Of a DNA stretch of 64,000 nucleotides, positions 1-9,625 are shown piece after piece. The stretch lies in contig NZ_NUZU01000031.1 of the NCBI RefSeq assembly GCF_002567005.1, forward strand, positions 66,523-130,522, read 5' to 3'. The notes beneath the pieces are model-generated. The model was not told the DNA's origin. It saw nothing but the letters and a program-made list of their open reading frames with translations, and searched no databases. The number at the start of each line of letters is the position of its first letter. Positions within the stretch are counted from its first letter, which is position 1. The DNA comes from Bacillus sp. AFS073361. Its GTDB lineage: Bacteria; Bacillota; Bacilli; Bacillales; Cytobacillaceae. Made by a program: the position numbers and the translations under genes.

Positions 1-544
1 TTTTGGTTTGGACTGCTTGAAAATGCAAGTCACGAATTCGCTGCCTGTCATCAGGGTGAATTAAGTCAAAGGCGTCCATTCCTTCGTATTGTTCCGCTGT
101 GTAACCAATCATCGAATAAATGGATGGTGATACATAACGAACAATCGTCCGTTGATCCACGAGTACGATTACATCAGATGTGTTATCTGCGACAATTTTA
201 TACCTTATATCTTCGTCTAGGAGGTGTTCCATGGTGGATTTTTGTATAATGCCAGTATAAGCAATTGGAGTTGATTCGTTTTCATTAATAGGGATTAATT
301 GCAGTCTTACAGAGATGACGGAACCATCATGACAATAAACAACAAAGGGTTCATGCTCTTTCTTTTCTATAAAGATTAAGTTGGTTAAACCATCATCCCA
401 TTGTTTTTGGTCCGAACCAAAGAATTTTTGAAAAGCTTCGTTTACCCATAAAACTTTATTATCAAGTCCAATGATATACATCGCATCTGGCATTTTCTGC
501 AGTAATTGTTGCGCGCTTCGAATAAATTTTAAGTCCGTGCTCAT
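1..544 (-). CDS. PAS-domain signalling protein, N-terminal part (cut by window edge)
   Basis: The gene starts at an ATG at 544, preceded by a GGAG ribosome binding site, and runs off the left edge with no stop, so only about 181 residues are visible. The visible part reads as two consecutive PAS sensory domains. The first holds a DAMYIIGLDNKVLWVNEAF-type segment near residue 20. The second holds DNTSDVIVLVDQ and a YVSPSIYSMIGYTAEQYEG segment followed by HPDDR, the classic PAS/PAC boundary. No membrane segment precedes them, so the sensor is probably cytoplasmic. The output domain (histidine kinase, GGDEF or other) lies outside the window and cannot be named. Confidence 0.8.
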   Translation of the reverse strand, partial: MSTDLKFIRSAQQLLQKMPDAMYIIGLDNKVLWVNEAFQKFFGSDQKQWDDGLTNLIFIEKKEHEPFVVYCHDGSVISVRLQLIPINENESTPIAYTGIIQKSTMEHLLDEDIRYKIVADNTSDVIVLVDQRTIVRYVSPSIYSMIGYTAEQYEGMDAFDLIHPDDRQRIRDLHFQAVQTK

Positions 545-648
545 TGCCTACTCCTTTCAATAAGAAAGAATTTCCAGATAAATTCTATATGTTCATTATA
601 ATGTAGGTAATGCGGTGAAAACACGCAAAAAATAGGGGGAGGTCCGCA

Positions 649-678
649 AAAAAGAAAAAGCCTCCAAATGCTGGGGCT
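649..678 (-). terminator. Rho-independent terminator of fosB
   Basis: On the minus strand an AGCC(C)CA / TGGAGGCT stem with a short loop is followed directly by a T-rich run (TTTTTCTTTTTT). It lies 8 bases past the fosB stop codon. Confidence 0.75.
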
Positions 679-685
679 GAAAAAG

Positions 686-1108
686 CTATCTGTAAATTTC
701 CATATGAGGTTTTTCTTGTTTATAATAATCCAAGCGATCCTGTAAAGTACCTGTGTGAAACTCAAACTTATGCCCATCCAGGTCCGTAAAGTAAATGGAC
801 TTCTTGTCTTTTTCATCCCTTGGACGACCTGGTAAGATAGTAACATTCAAATCTATTAGTTTTTGAACCATACGATCAAACTCTGCTTCCTCAATAGAAA
901 AGGCTATATGTGTGTAGGATTGGTGAATTTCATTTCGGGGGATATCTTTCTCCACATTGAGAGCCAACCACATCCCATTTAGATCAAAATAGGCGGTGCT
1001 TCTTCCTTTGACCAACAGCTTAGCATCAAAGACATTCTTGTAAAACTCAATAGATTTCTCCAGATCCGAAACGGAAAATAAGAAATGATTGAGACCTTTT
1101 ATGGACAC
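686..1108 (-). CDS. fosB: Metallothiol transferase FosB (fosfomycin resistance)
   Basis: FosB inactivates fosfomycin in the cytoplasm by adding bacillithiol (or cysteine) to its epoxide in a metal-dependent reaction. The 140-residue protein is a vicinal-oxygen-chelate fold protein of the usual FosB length. The expected metal ligands are visible: H8 (GLNHF), H67 (SYTHIAF) and E116 (KFEFH). Family signatures [19 protein letters not shown] and [10 protein letters not shown] are present. The start is GTG, chosen because GAGGTG lies 7 bases upstream. It is the last gene of a three-gene cluster with gaps of 6 and 13 bases and is followed by a terminator. Nothing suggests recent transfer. Confidence 0.93.
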   Translation of the reverse strand: MSIKGLNHFLFSVSDLEKSIEFYKNVFDAKLLVKGRSTAYFDLNGMWLALNVEKDIPRNEIHQSYTHIAFSIEEAEFDRMVQKLIDLNVTILPGRPRDEKDKKSIYFTDLDGHKFEFHTGTLQDRLDYYKQEKPHMEIYR

Positions 1109-1114
1109 AAATAA

Positions 1115-1291
1115 TCACCTCATATTATCAGACTTCAATTTTGGTTTGATAAATATTTGGTCAATGATTGCCAATACAACGATTATAGCTATCCCAACGA
1201 TTATATTTAACCATTGGATTGCCATTAATATACCAAGTGTAATTGACCCATACAAACGTATTGATTCTATTAACTTTCTATGCTTTTCCAT
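1115..1291 (-). CDS. Small two-helix membrane protein, 58 aa
   Basis: The start ATG at 1291 is preceded by AAGGAGG. An upstream in-frame ATG exists but would overlap the previous gene and has no ribosome binding site. After a short charged N-terminus the protein has two hydrophobic segments (about residues 12-26 and 28-46) and a basic C-terminal tail, so it should be a small inner-membrane protein. It lies 6 bases before fosB and 13 after the previous gene, so the three are probably co-transcribed. I do not recognise a family. Confidence 0.7.
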   Translation of the reverse strand: MEKHRKLIESIRLYGSITLGILMAIQWLNIIVGIAIIVVLAIIDQIFIKPKLKSDNMR

Positions 1292-1304
1292 GCGTTCATC
1301 CTCC

Positions 1305-1652
1305 TTATCTAAACACTTCTTCAATAACAGATTCCCCCTCGGTATGCTCACCGTCTGTCCATTTCCACTTTTCATGTAATCTAATTCTTCCATCGGGAAG
1401 AGTTTCTGGAATCGAGCAGCACTTCCCGCCTCTAATTTCGTTTTTTGTGTTCACATGGTTATATCTAAATTGTAAATGGCCATTTTCCTGAACTATTCCA
1501 ATCAGCGTCCCCTTTACGATCTCTCCGCCGCCATATGTAGCTGAAAGTATATTTCCTTCTTGTTTGTATTCAAATGAGGTACTTGAAGAAACCTCTCCGT
1601 TTGCTGTATTTTCAACAGATACAAATATCCGACCATTGTAATTGATCACCAT
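1305..1652 (-). CDS. Conserved Bacillus protein, function unknown (115 aa)
   Basis: The start ATG is preceded by AAGGAGG at about 9 bases. The protein is soluble with no signal peptide. It resembles a widespread Bacillus family often labelled 'n-acetylglutamate synthase' in databases. I know of no experimental basis for that name, and the GNAT motifs of a real N-acetyltransferase are absent. Conserved-looking blocks are [24 protein letters not shown] and [15 protein letters not shown]. The beta-rich pattern suggests a small barrel. It is the first gene of the cluster that ends with fosB. Confidence 0.75.
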   Translation of the reverse strand: MVINYNGRIFVSVENTANGEVSSSTSFEYKQEGNILSATYGGGEIVKGTLIGIVQENGHLQFRYNHVNTKNEIRGGKCCSIPETLPDGRIRLHEKWKWTDGEHTEGESVIEEVFR

Positions 1653-1835
1653 TACCTTTTAACCTCCTTAATCGTTATAATATTCACATATTTTACCATA
1701 TATTTTACATTTTCAAGTAGCTATAAATATAGAAACCTATTAATTTTTTTAAAATGGTTCACGTTAGAATAATCGCTCTGTTCAAAGAACATACTATCAA
1801 ATGAGAATTGTTGGATTATATTGGGAGAAAAATTG

Positions 1836-2525
1836 ATGTCAGAAACTGTTGAGATTATCATTCGAACGTTTACTTCATTTATATTATTATGGGTATTTGT
1901 CCTGGTACTCGGTAAACAAACGATTGCCCATAAGACGTATCACCTTTATATAGCTTCCATTACGATGGGAACAATAGCAGGAAATCTAGCCTTTAATATT
2001 AAAATTAGATTTCTTTATTTTATTATAGCGATGATCCTACTGGGTACGGTTGTTTTTATTCTAAATCAAGTGGCCTTACGAAATCCACGCTTAAGGAAAT
2101 GGATCGCTGGTGAGCCTGCAATCTTAGTTCAAAATGGAGAAATTCTTGGAGAATCAATGGAACGAATGCATTATTCGCTAGATTCTCTGCAACAAGCATT
2201 ACGCGGCAAGGATATTTTCAACATTGAAGAAGTAGAATGTGCGATTTTAGAAATAAATGGCTCACTGTCTGTCTTAAAAAAAAGCCAATACCTATCCACC
2301 ACTAAAGAAGATTTAAAGCAATTATCCTCCTCTGAGACGGTACCGGTCGAGTTGATTTATAATGGGAAAATATTAATTGAGAACTTAACCAAATCCAATT
2401 ACGATGAAAAATGGTTAATGGGAGAACTAAAAAAGAGAAACCTTGAAGTTAATGATATTTCGTATGCTGTGATAGGGACCAAAGGAAATTTGTCCATTGA
2501 TTTAAATGACAACATAAATAACTGA
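1836..2525 (+). CDS. DUF421 membrane protein (YetF/YkjA family)
   Basis: This 229-residue protein has three N-terminal transmembrane helices (about residues 5-25, 35-55 and 60-80). They are followed by two YetF-type cytoplasmic repeats, recognisable from GEPAILVQNGEILGESMERM.YS and VPVELIYNGKILIENL. The family occurs widely in spore-formers and is of unclear function. I chose ATG at 1836, with GGGAG 8 bases upstream, rather than the in-frame TTG at 1821 that lies inside the ribosome binding site region. It is transcribed alone and ends at a symmetrical terminator shared with the opposing Ktr gene. Confidence 0.85.
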   Translation: MSETVEIIIRTFTSFILLWVFVLVLGKQTIAHKTYHLYIASITMGTIAGNLAFNIKIRFLYFIIAMILLGTVVFILNQVALRNPRLRKWIAGEPAILVQNGEILGESMERMHYSLDSLQQALRGKDIFNIEEVECAILEINGSLSVLKKSQYLSTTKEDLKQLSSSETVPVELIYNGKILIENLTKSNYDEKWLMGELKKRNLEVNDISYAVIGTKGNLSIDLNDNINN

Positions 2526-2530
2526 TCATA

Positions 2531-2559
2531 AAAAGACATCCCACCAATGGATGTCTTTT
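2531..2559. terminator. Bidirectional terminator between DUF421 gene and ktr gene
   Basis: Perfect 11-bp arms AAAAGACATCC / GGATGTCTTTT with a 7-base loop. A-run and T-run on either side allow it to act for both converging genes. Confidence 0.85.
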
Positions 2560-2575
2560 CGGTAAAAATGAAAGG

Positions 2576-3232
2576 TTATTTAAGATTTGCCAACTTATTT
2601 AGATCATCACGGTGTCCAATGACTACTGCCTTATCCCCATTTTGAATAAGATGTTCCGGAAAGGGTGAAATGATTAAATTTTCACTACTTAGAATGGCAA
2701 TGACATTCACATTATATTTCGCACGTAAATCCAGTTCACGTAAAGTTTTTCTAGCCATACACGGTGGCAGCATGATTTCTTCAATATTGTAATCCTTTGA
2801 AAGTTCTATATAGTTCAGGACATTGGGTGAGAGAAGTTGATGGGCTACACGTTCTCCCATATCTCTTTCAGGATGTACAACCCAATCTGCACCTACTTTT
2901 GTTAAAACTTGTCCATGGCGTTTATTCAGAGCTTTTGCAATCACCTGTTTCACGCCCATTTCTTTTAAAATTAATACTGTTAAAATACTTGCCTGCATAT
3001 CATTGCCGATGGCAACAATAACATAATCAAAATTACGAATTCCAACCGCCTTCAGTGATTCTTCTTCCGTAGAATCAAGGACAACAGCATGGGTAACTAA
3101 TAATTTACCTTCTTCGACTCTTTCTTCATTTATATCAATTCCCATTACTTCCTGATCTGCTTCAATTAGCTTGGATGCGATACTCGTACCAAATCTCCCT
3201 AACCCAATTACAGCAAAACTTTGCTTTACCAT
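2576..3232 (-). CDS. Potassium uptake system gating subunit (KtrA/KtrC type)
   Basis: This is a cytoplasmic regulatory subunit that forms an octameric ring gating a Ktr K+ channel. The 218 residues hold an RCK_N Rossmann domain with the nucleotide loop GLGRFGTS near residue 10 and the acidic ribose contact in GIDINE. An RCK_C domain occupies roughly residues 135-218 and in relatives binds c-di-AMP. The length equals that of KtrA/KtrC. It lies 35 bases downstream of the channel gene on the same strand, so the two form an operon. Sequence alone does not let me choose between KtrA and KtrC. Confidence 0.92.
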   Translation of the reverse strand: MVKQSFAVIGLGRFGTSIASKLIEADQEVMGIDINEERVEEGKLLVTHAVVLDSTEEESLKAVGIRNFDYVIVAIGNDMQASILTVLILKEMGVKQVIAKALNKRHGQVLTKVGADWVVHPERDMGERVAHQLLSPNVLNYIELSKDYNIEEIMLPPCMARKTLRELDLRAKYNVNVIAILSSENLIISPFPEHLIQNGDKAVVIGHRDDLNKLANLK

Positions 3233-3267
3233 AAGTACTAAACACCCCCTAATTAAAAAATGAAACT

Positions 3268-4614
3268 CTAGCCGATTAAGATCTTTTCTTCTGCATATCT
3301 AACTTTTGCATCTTTACGAGTATTTAAAAGTGCAAAAGCCATCGTTAAAGGTCCAAGCCTTCCAATAAACATCATGATGGAAATCAAGACTCTACCGAAG
3401 GGCGACAGGTCGGGTGTAAAATTAGCGGACAAACCTACTGTTCCAAAGGCAGAAATGGTTTCAAACAGTAGTTTGCTCATATCAGCTTTTTCGGTAAAGG
3501 TTAATAAGAAGAAAATGAGGAAGATAAAAAACATTCCCGCCACAACAATCGATAATGATTTATTGACAAGCTCCCACGGAAGCCTTCGTTTAAAAATGTT
3601 CACTTCATCCCGATTGGTAACCACCGCCCAAAAAGCTAAAATAATAATAGCAAAGGTTGTTACTTTGATACCTCCACCAGTAGACCCGGGGGACGCACCA
3701 ATAAACATTAAGCCCATCATGAAAACGAGCGAAGAAAGATTCATGGCTCCTATATCAATCGTATTAAAACCGGCAGTCCGTGTTACAACGCCTTGAAAGT
3801 AAGATGCCCAAAGCTTATCATCAAATGACAGCTTCCCAATAGTTCCAGAATTATTATATTCTGATAATAAAATGATTAATGTCCCAACGATGTTCAGTAA
3901 TAGTGTCATAAAGAGGGCGACTTTCGAATGAAGGGATAATTTGCGAAAGGATCTTTTATGAAAGAGATCGAGAATAACGGTAAAACCAATTCCACCCGTT
4001 ATGAAAAGAAGGGTTATCATGATATTAACCGTCGGATCACTCACCCATTTACTTAAGTTGTCTGGTTCAAGACCAAACCCAGCATTATTAAAAGCTGAAA
4101 TAGAATGGAAAATACCATAGTAAATGGCTTTCCGGAGAGGCATGTCAAAGGACCAGCGAATGGCTAACGTGATAGCACCAATTAGTTCGACAATAAAGGT
4201 AATGATGATGATCCGTTTTACTAAGTTGACTACCCCCGAAAGAGAAAACACATTTAATGAATCCTGAAGTAATAAGCGCTCTTTTAATCCAATTTTTTTC
4301 CCTAAGATAATAAACAATAAGATACCCGTAGTCATAAATCCCCAACCGCCTATTTGGACTAAACAAAGAAGAACGATTTCTCCAAATAAAGTAAAGGTTG
4401 TTCCTGTATCGACCACAGCCAGCCCTGTCACACAAACAGCTGAAGTAGCCTCAAATAAAGCATCAATGAAACTAAGTCCCCGTCCCTCTTCATAGGTTGC
4501 AATCGGTAACATAAACAGTAAAGTCCCCAATAGAATTAAACATCCGAAACCGATCACAAGGATTTGGGCAGGATGCAAACGAACTAAATTCCCTTTTCTT
4601 TTTATTAATTTCAC
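3268..4614 (-). CDS. Ktr potassium channel/translocating subunit (KtrB/KtrD type)
   Basis: This integral membrane subunit of the Na+-dependent Ktr K+ uptake system belongs to the TrkH/HKT superfamily. Four P-loop filter segments can be read in order: TSAVCVTGLAV, SAFNNAGFG, TRTAGFNTID and SAFGTVGLSAN, each supplying one filter glycine. I prefer the GTG at 4614, with GGGAG about 10 bases upstream, over the ATG at 4644, which lacks a ribosome binding site. This gives 448 residues, close to Bacillus KtrB/D. The gene lies between a CPA1 antiporter upstream (87 bases) and the gating subunit downstream, a likely three-gene cation operon. Confidence 0.92.
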   Translation of the reverse strand: MKLIKRKGNLVRLHPAQILVIGFGCLILLGTLLFMLPIATYEEGRGLSFIDALFEATSAVCVTGLAVVDTGTTFTLFGEIVLLCLVQIGGWGFMTTGILLFIILGKKIGLKERLLLQDSLNVFSLSGVVNLVKRIIIITFIVELIGAITLAIRWSFDMPLRKAIYYGIFHSISAFNNAGFGLEPDNLSKWVSDPTVNIMITLLFITGGIGFTVILDLFHKRSFRKLSLHSKVALFMTLLLNIVGTLIILLSEYNNSGTIGKLSFDDKLWASYFQGVVTRTAGFNTIDIGAMNLSSLVFMMGLMFIGASPGSTGGGIKVTTFAIIILAFWAVVTNRDEVNIFKRRLPWELVNKSLSIVVAGMFFIFLIFFLLTFTEKADMSKLLFETISAFGTVGLSANFTPDLSPFGRVLISIMMFIGRLGPLTMAFALLNTRKDAKVRYAEEKILIG

Positions 4615-4701
4615 AATATTGACTCTCCCTCTATACCAATACATTGGAGTACTATTTTTATGTTTTACCCTAATGTCTATGTTTATGATTCCATATATTA
4701 A

Positions 4702-6264
4702 TTAATGTAAATCCTCTAATTCCACGATCTTGTCAGTAATAAGGTTATGTTCAAGCTCTGCCACTTCATTTGAGATAATATCTTCCATGACCAATTTCTC
4801 AATTGCTTCGTGCTGTGCATATAAGGCATGTTTTTGTAGAATCGATTGTTGTTTTTCTTTCAGACTAGGATACATTTTAAAAAGTTGCTCCATTTTGCTC
4901 TGTAATACAGAAAGTTCCTGTTCATATTCTGTAATCACCTCTTTAGCTGCTGTTTCGGTGATGAACAAATTTTTTTTAACGGTGTGTATTTCATTTATGG
5001 CTGTTTCAAATCTATGTCCCCTTGCAATCAGTTCTTCATATTCTTTATCCCCTTCTCCTTTTTTATTAAGCCCTAAGACGGATAATAGCGGTCTAATAGA
5101 TATTCCTTGAAATATTAAAGAAAACAATACCACACTAAACGCGACAATTAATATATCTTCCCTACCGGTAAATTCATGAGAAAGACTTAAAACAAGTGCT
5201 ATGGATAAAGAGCCTTTTAACCCCCCCCAGTTGATCACGTGTTTCCAGGGAGTTGGAAAATTACTGGTGAATAATAGACTTAGATAAACTGCAATACTTC
5301 TGGCAATGAGCACAATCAAAATGGCAAGAAAAACTAAACCCCATTTGTCCGCTAAGTTAATTTTAGTTATTTCCAATCCAACCATTAGGAAGACGACTGA
5401 ATTGGCTAAGAGCGCTGCAACCTCCCAAAAATTATTAATATTTAGCTTCGTCGTCGGGCTCATTCCAATACTTGCTCCATAATTTCCAAAAATCAGTGCA
5501 GCGACAACAACCGCAATGACTCCTGAGGCATGGACGGCCTCAGCTAGTAAGAATGAACCGTAAAAAAGGAGCACACTAAAGATAATTTCTAATGGATAAT
5601 CGTCAAAATAACTAGTTAGTTTAGAAAAACCATATCCAAGTGCACCGCCAATGATGAGTCCAAGGGAAATCACTTTAATAAATTCCCATAATCCATATCC
5701 AATCCCGACTGCCCCAAGATCCATATATGTAAGTAAATAGAAAGCAGAAATTTTAAATAGGACGACCGCCAGTCCATCATTAAATAAACTTTCTCCCTCA
5801 ATGACAGTTGCGAGCCTTTTATTTACGCCAACGCTTTTAAAAATGGAGATCACACTGACAGGGTCAGTGGCACTCATTAGAGCAGCAAACACAAATGCGG
5901 TAGGAATCGAAAAATCTAAAAGCCATATCGTAGAAAAACCGACAATAAGAAAGGATAACAGAGTAGCTCCAAAAGCTAAAGCAAGAATAGGACCTTTATT
6001 CTCTTTTAAATGGGAAAAAGGAAGCTTTAAAGCCGCTTCGCCTAATAAAGCGGGCAAGAAGAGTGTAATGATAACAAAGTTAAAAACTTCACCTTCTGTA
6101 ATAAAATCCTTTAAAGGAGATAATGCTGGAATGTTTACCAGGCCAATAATAGTCCCAACTATAACTAAGGCAATTGGATAAGGCTGCTTTAATTTTTTAG
6201 AGATGGCTGTGATACCAGCTGCGATCATGATTAATGTAAGTCCAAGTTCGAAAATATGATGCAT
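4702..6264 (-). CDS. CPA1-family Na+/H+ (or K+/H+) antiporter
   Basis: This membrane antiporter exchanges Na+ or K+ for protons. It has about 12 hydrophobic helices and the CPA1 ion-site motif ATDPVSV followed by EGESLFNDG. A cytoplasmic tail of about 110 residues is rich in charged heptads, including VITEYEQELSVLQSKMEQL, and looks helical. The ATG at 6264 is chosen because GGAGG sits 8 bases before it; an in-frame GTG at 6279 lies inside that site. The gene leads the cation cluster. Substrate (Na+ or K+) cannot be told from sequence; NhaP/NhaK/NhaG relatives differ in this. Confidence 0.88.
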   Translation of the reverse strand: MHHIFELGLTLIMIAAGITAISKKLKQPYPIALVIVGTIIGLVNIPALSPLKDFITEGEVFNFVIITLFLPALLGEAALKLPFSHLKENKGPILALAFGATLLSFLIVGFSTIWLLDFSIPTAFVFAALMSATDPVSVISIFKSVGVNKRLATVIEGESLFNDGLAVVLFKISAFYLLTYMDLGAVGIGYGLWEFIKVISLGLIIGGALGYGFSKLTSYFDDYPLEIIFSVLLFYGSFLLAEAVHASGVIAVVVAALIFGNYGASIGMSPTTKLNINNFWEVAALLANSVVFLMVGLEITKINLADKWGLVFLAILIVLIARSIAVYLSLLFTSNFPTPWKHVINWGGLKGSLSIALVLSLSHEFTGREDILIVAFSVVLFSLIFQGISIRPLLSVLGLNKKGEGDKEYEELIARGHRFETAINEIHTVKKNLFITETAAKEVITEYEQELSVLQSKMEQLFKMYPSLKEKQQSILQKHALYAQHEAIEKLVMEDIISNEVAELEHNLITDKIVELEDLH

Positions 6265-6431
6265 ATCTATTTCCTCCACCTGATTCCCCCCTTATAAATT
6301 AATAATGTCCATTATTTGTACAACCTATCATTTAATTTTCCTCTAAAACTCAATGGTGCCATTTCTCTACGTGTCAATTTCTATAGGTATATTTAAAATC
6401 TTATTTTTTACGTAAAAAAATAGATATTAAT

Positions 6432-6461
6432 ATTAAGAAAAGGGAACGCGTTAGCGCTCCC
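6432..6461 (-). terminator. Probable terminator downstream of DUF3231 gene
   Basis: Arms GGGAnCGC / GCGnTCCC with one mismatch, followed on the minus strand by TTTTCTTAA. T-residues on the other side also allow plus-strand use. Confidence 0.55.
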
Positions 6462-6528
6462 ATCTTTTTTACATTATTGTATAGACAACAAAGGTTTGAG
6501 TTTATCATATTGAATCTCTTTTATACCC

Positions 6529-7584
6529 TTATTTATTCTTCATCGCTAATTCCGTTCTATTTTCGGCTAAAGGAGGTTGTTCCAGCCAACCGATATCAAT
6601 CATCATGTCGAGCCAATCGTTTCCTATTTTTACGTCACCAGAAATTGCCATCATATAATGCGGGGTTAAATCCCTTCTGGGAGACGATGCCCATCCCGTT
6701 CCGTAATACACCATCGCAGTTGTAAATAAAAATCCGACTTGATACATCATTAGCTTTTCAGAAAACGGAGAAGTGGTGGAATTCGTCACTTCCGCTTCTA
6801 ATATGGGTGGTGCAGGCAGATTTTCCTTATTTAAAAGGTCATTGAACATTTGGATGTGGCTGTCTTTTGTTTTCAATGCTTTTAATAGAAAGTCTCGAAC
6901 GTTCTTAGACTGAGCGACTTGCCAAAAGGCCACTGTGACGGCTTTAGCCATTATGCTCTTCTTCAAATTAAAATAAATATCGGTAATTTCAATACAACTT
7001 AATGGTCGTTTTTCACCAAACCATCCCGCTAAAAAGTTTTCGTCTTTGACATAATCTGGCTTTTCAGGTGGTAAAACCACAGGGGGACGATAGTATAAGC
7101 CTTTTTCTAACAAAACATTCTTGGTCCGATTACACAATTCAACGGCAGATGCATTACAACGCGTGAAATATTCACGAACGTCCTGTCGAGCACTTGTGGT
7201 GATCGCGCCGCTGTACCCATGACAGCCATGGATGGTCATAATATTTAAATAATGCAAACACAAAACATCAGAAAAAAGACGTGGAGTGTTTGGTATCAGA
7301 TCATGATTCGTAAATCCGATTGGAACTGGAAAACCTTCTTGGATTAAGAACTCTTTTATTTTCTCTAAATGTTGGGTACCAAGAGACATTGCATATTCAA
7401 AAACATCTCTGATTTCCTTGTCTTCCAGGTGTTCCATCATATGTTGGTGAAAGCAAATCCCTGCTGTTTCGTTTAAATATTGTGTCCAGAGGGCAGCAAT
7501 CTCGGCGGAAGTCAATTTGGTTTTATGAATGGAAGACACACAAGACACCTCATTGTTTTTTTCATAGATTGTCTTACATTTCAT
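6529..7584 (-). CDS. DUF3231 family protein (spore-associated, ferritin-like)
   Basis: The 351-residue protein holds two consecutive DUF3231 repeats, each starting LTSAEIAALWTQYLNE- or CIEITDIYFNLKKSI-like. Each repeat is a predicted four-helix bundle related to spore coat protein F. The conserved linkers GFPVPIGFTNHDL and LPAPPI..EVT follow a helix in each repeat. Proteins of this family are abundant in Bacillus spores; a biochemical role is not established. A paralogue lies at 55771-56829 with the same two-repeat layout. It is transcribed alone. The start has a poor ribosome binding site, so it could be a few codons downstream. Confidence 0.82.
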   Translation of the reverse strand: MKCKTIYEKNNEVSCVSSIHKTKLTSAEIAALWTQYLNETAGICFHQHMMEHLEDKEIRDVFEYAMSLGTQHLEKIKEFLIQEGFPVPIGFTNHDLIPNTPRLFSDVLCLHYLNIMTIHGCHGYSGAITTSARQDVREYFTRCNASAVELCNRTKNVLLEKGLYYRPPVVLPPEKPDYVKDENFLAGWFGEKRPLSCIEITDIYFNLKKSIMAKAVTVAFWQVAQSKNVRDFLLKALKTKDSHIQMFNDLLNKENLPAPPILEAEVTNSTTSPFSEKLMMYQVGFLFTTAMVYYGTGWASSPRRDLTPHYMMAISGDVKIGNDWLDMMIDIGWLEQPPLAENRTELAMKNK

Positions 7585-7658
7585 TGAAATATACTTGTCT
7601 TTATTATATAAAACTTCGCGATTTGATTGGAATCACTTCTGGTTTCTTGACCATTCCA

Positions 7659-8771
7659 TCACTTTTTTACTTTTATTTTCTCGGATATGGTCGTCCAGTA
7701 CATCGGGTCTTCTAAGCCAAGTCTCCAAATCCCTATTCCCCGTAAGTCATATTTCTCTACAAGATTTAGCTTAAACCGCAGACTGTGGCTATTCTCAAAC
7801 CAAACCTGGTGGCTATGATTTTTATCATCTACGTAACTGAAATGAGGTGTTTTCGTACGAGATTCCCATTTAACTTTCGCTTTATATTTTGTTTTCTGAC
7901 TCATTAACATTGCATAGGAGCTATACAAGGCTTTGTTTGCTGTTGTATCCCAGTCCCATCCATAAGTAGCGATACCGAGTAAAATTTTGGAAGGTGGTAC
8001 TTTATGTTTCAAAGCATAATCAATCGCTGCTTCTATCCAATTGACTGATGCTGTTGATCCGGGTGTTGTTCTTGGGTTGTGTTCATCGTATGTCATAATC
8101 ATTAATCTATCTGAATATTGACCAAGCTTTTCGTAATCAAACCACGCTGACCAGGGATTAGCACGGGAATCACCTGTGTTTGCCGGAACTGAAACGGTTA
8201 CTAACTTTCCGTCACGATGTAGTGATTCAGACAAATTCTTTATCAGTAAACTAAAGGAATCTCGATCAGTCAAATACAAATTTTCCATGTCAATATTAAT
8301 CCCGTCATAGTTAAAATGATGCATTTCATTGCGTAAGTTTTGAATGAAAACATTGCGGTTTTTATCGCTTTTAAGGATATTTCCTGCTACACGCTTTCCC
8401 TTCTCCTCCGTTTCATAAAAAAGATTATGTACAACCATATATACCTTCAGGTGTTTTTCATGTGCACTTTGAATAACCGTTCTTTTATGATCTTCGGTAA
8501 CCGAATCCATAAGTTTGCCTGGTCGTTTATCATCAAGCTTATACCAAAAGGGTGCAATGATACTTAAATGATTGAAATGTGAATTAACGGTAGGTTGAGA
8601 CCCTGGTAACGTGCCTTCCTGTTCTGTATAGAAACCTAATACCTCGCGAGGAGTTTTATTCGTACTGTATTCTGCCTCTTTTCTTTGTGCCGGACTACAA
8701 GAAGACAAAAGTAAAAAGAGCAAACTTAAAGAAAGGATCGTGAATGACCGATAACAATATTTTCCCATCAT
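7659..8771 (-). CDS. Glycoside hydrolase family 18 lipoprotein
   Basis: The protein carries a lipoprotein signal peptide with lipobox LLSSC (Cys25), so it should be anchored outside the membrane. A GH18 TIM-barrel follows. The strand-4 motif DGINIDME places the catalytic acid at E163, and the later MIMTYDEH and GIATYGWDW segments match GH18 strands 6 and 7. Relatives such as YaaH and YdhD act on spore cortex or cell wall N-acetylglucosamine linkages. Those proteins carry LysM domains, which are absent here. The exact substrate is therefore unknown; peptidoglycan or cortex fragments are the best guess. Confidence 0.85.
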   Translation of the reverse strand: MMGKYCYRSFTILSLSLLFLLLSSCSPAQRKEAEYSTNKTPREVLGFYTEQEGTLPGSQPTVNSHFNHLSIIAPFWYKLDDKRPGKLMDSVTEDHKRTVIQSAHEKHLKVYMVVHNLFYETEEKGKRVAGNILKSDKNRNVFIQNLRNEMHHFNYDGINIDMENLYLTDRDSFSLLIKNLSESLHRDGKLVTVSVPANTGDSRANPWSAWFDYEKLGQYSDRLMIMTYDEHNPRTTPGSTASVNWIEAAIDYALKHKVPPSKILLGIATYGWDWDTTANKALYSSYAMLMSQKTKYKAKVKWESRTKTPHFSYVDDKNHSHQVWFENSHSLRFKLNLVEKYDLRGIGIWRLGLEDPMYWTTISEKIKVKK

Positions 8772-9016
8772 GCACCTTCTTCTAATTCGTAGTTTTGGAT
8801 AGAAATTGTTTTGTCAAAAAATTTAGCCCACTAACGAATGATACAGTAACTTGCCTCCCTATATTAGGTATAATGTTTCACAATTATGTAAGGTAGAAAA
8901 ATAAATTTTGCTTGTTGATGTTTTCCTAACTCAACTTTAAGAAAAGAATAAATGAAGTGACAAATTGATAGGCTAAAACTGATCTGATCACCATAATAAA
9001 ATCTTTGACCTCTATG

Positions 9017-9313
9017 CTAGAATAGCGGGATGTTCTCAAAATGTTCCACAGTTGGATAAGGATCATAGAAATGATGTAATAAGTTTTTCCAATCTTGATA
9101 CTCATTGGATTGTCTAAATCCAACGGTATGATCTTCTAGAGTTTCCCACTTAATCAATAATAAATATTTCCCCTTCACTTCAAGACAACGCTGTAATTCG
9201 TGAGATATGTACCCTTTCATGGATGCGATGATTTCTGAGGCCTGACGAAATGCCTCCTCATACTCCTCTTCCATCCCTGGCCTAACCGTAAGCATAACCG
9301 CTTCCAATATCAT
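9017..9313 (-). CDS. ABM-domain (antibiotic biosynthesis monooxygenase-like) protein
   Basis: This 98-residue single-domain protein has the ABM dimeric alpha/beta-barrel pattern: VMLTVRPGMEEEYE at the N-terminus, then SMKGYISHELQRC and KYLLLIKWETLEDH. Members include heme-degrading IsdG-like enzymes and quinol monooxygenases. The IsdG catalytic Asn/Trp/His set is not evident, so a heme role is not claimed. It is transcribed alone with an AAGGTGGG ribosome binding site. Confidence 0.85.
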   Translation of the reverse strand: MILEAVMLTVRPGMEEEYEEAFRQASEIIASMKGYISHELQRCLEVKGKYLLLIKWETLEDHTVGFRQSNEYQDWKNLLHHFYDPYPTVEHFENIPLF

Positions 9314-9625
9314 GTAAGTCCCACCTTTCTTAATTGTAAAAATTAAATTAATTCTATCATATAATTCTAAGGTTAATTGGACCTAAAAATATCTCACACC
9401 GCGAATCCCTCCTAAAATTATCCTTTTTTCAGGAGAAAATTCATGAATATTTCATTTTTTATATGCGCTTCATGTATTTTTCGTCACACCTTTTATTCTT
9501 TGGCGGAGATACAATCAATCTGAAGCTATCCCATTAAAGGAGTTGAGAGATCTCAAGAGTTAAATAGATTAGTAGTGCAGTAATCATACATATGATTCTT
9601 TAAAAAACTTAAGGAGGGCAATCTA
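9314..9625. other. Intergenic region between divergent genes
   Basis: About 310 AT-rich bases separating the divergent ABM gene and the small plus-strand gene. It should carry both promoters. I see no hairpin, repeat or further ORF in it. Confidence 0.5.
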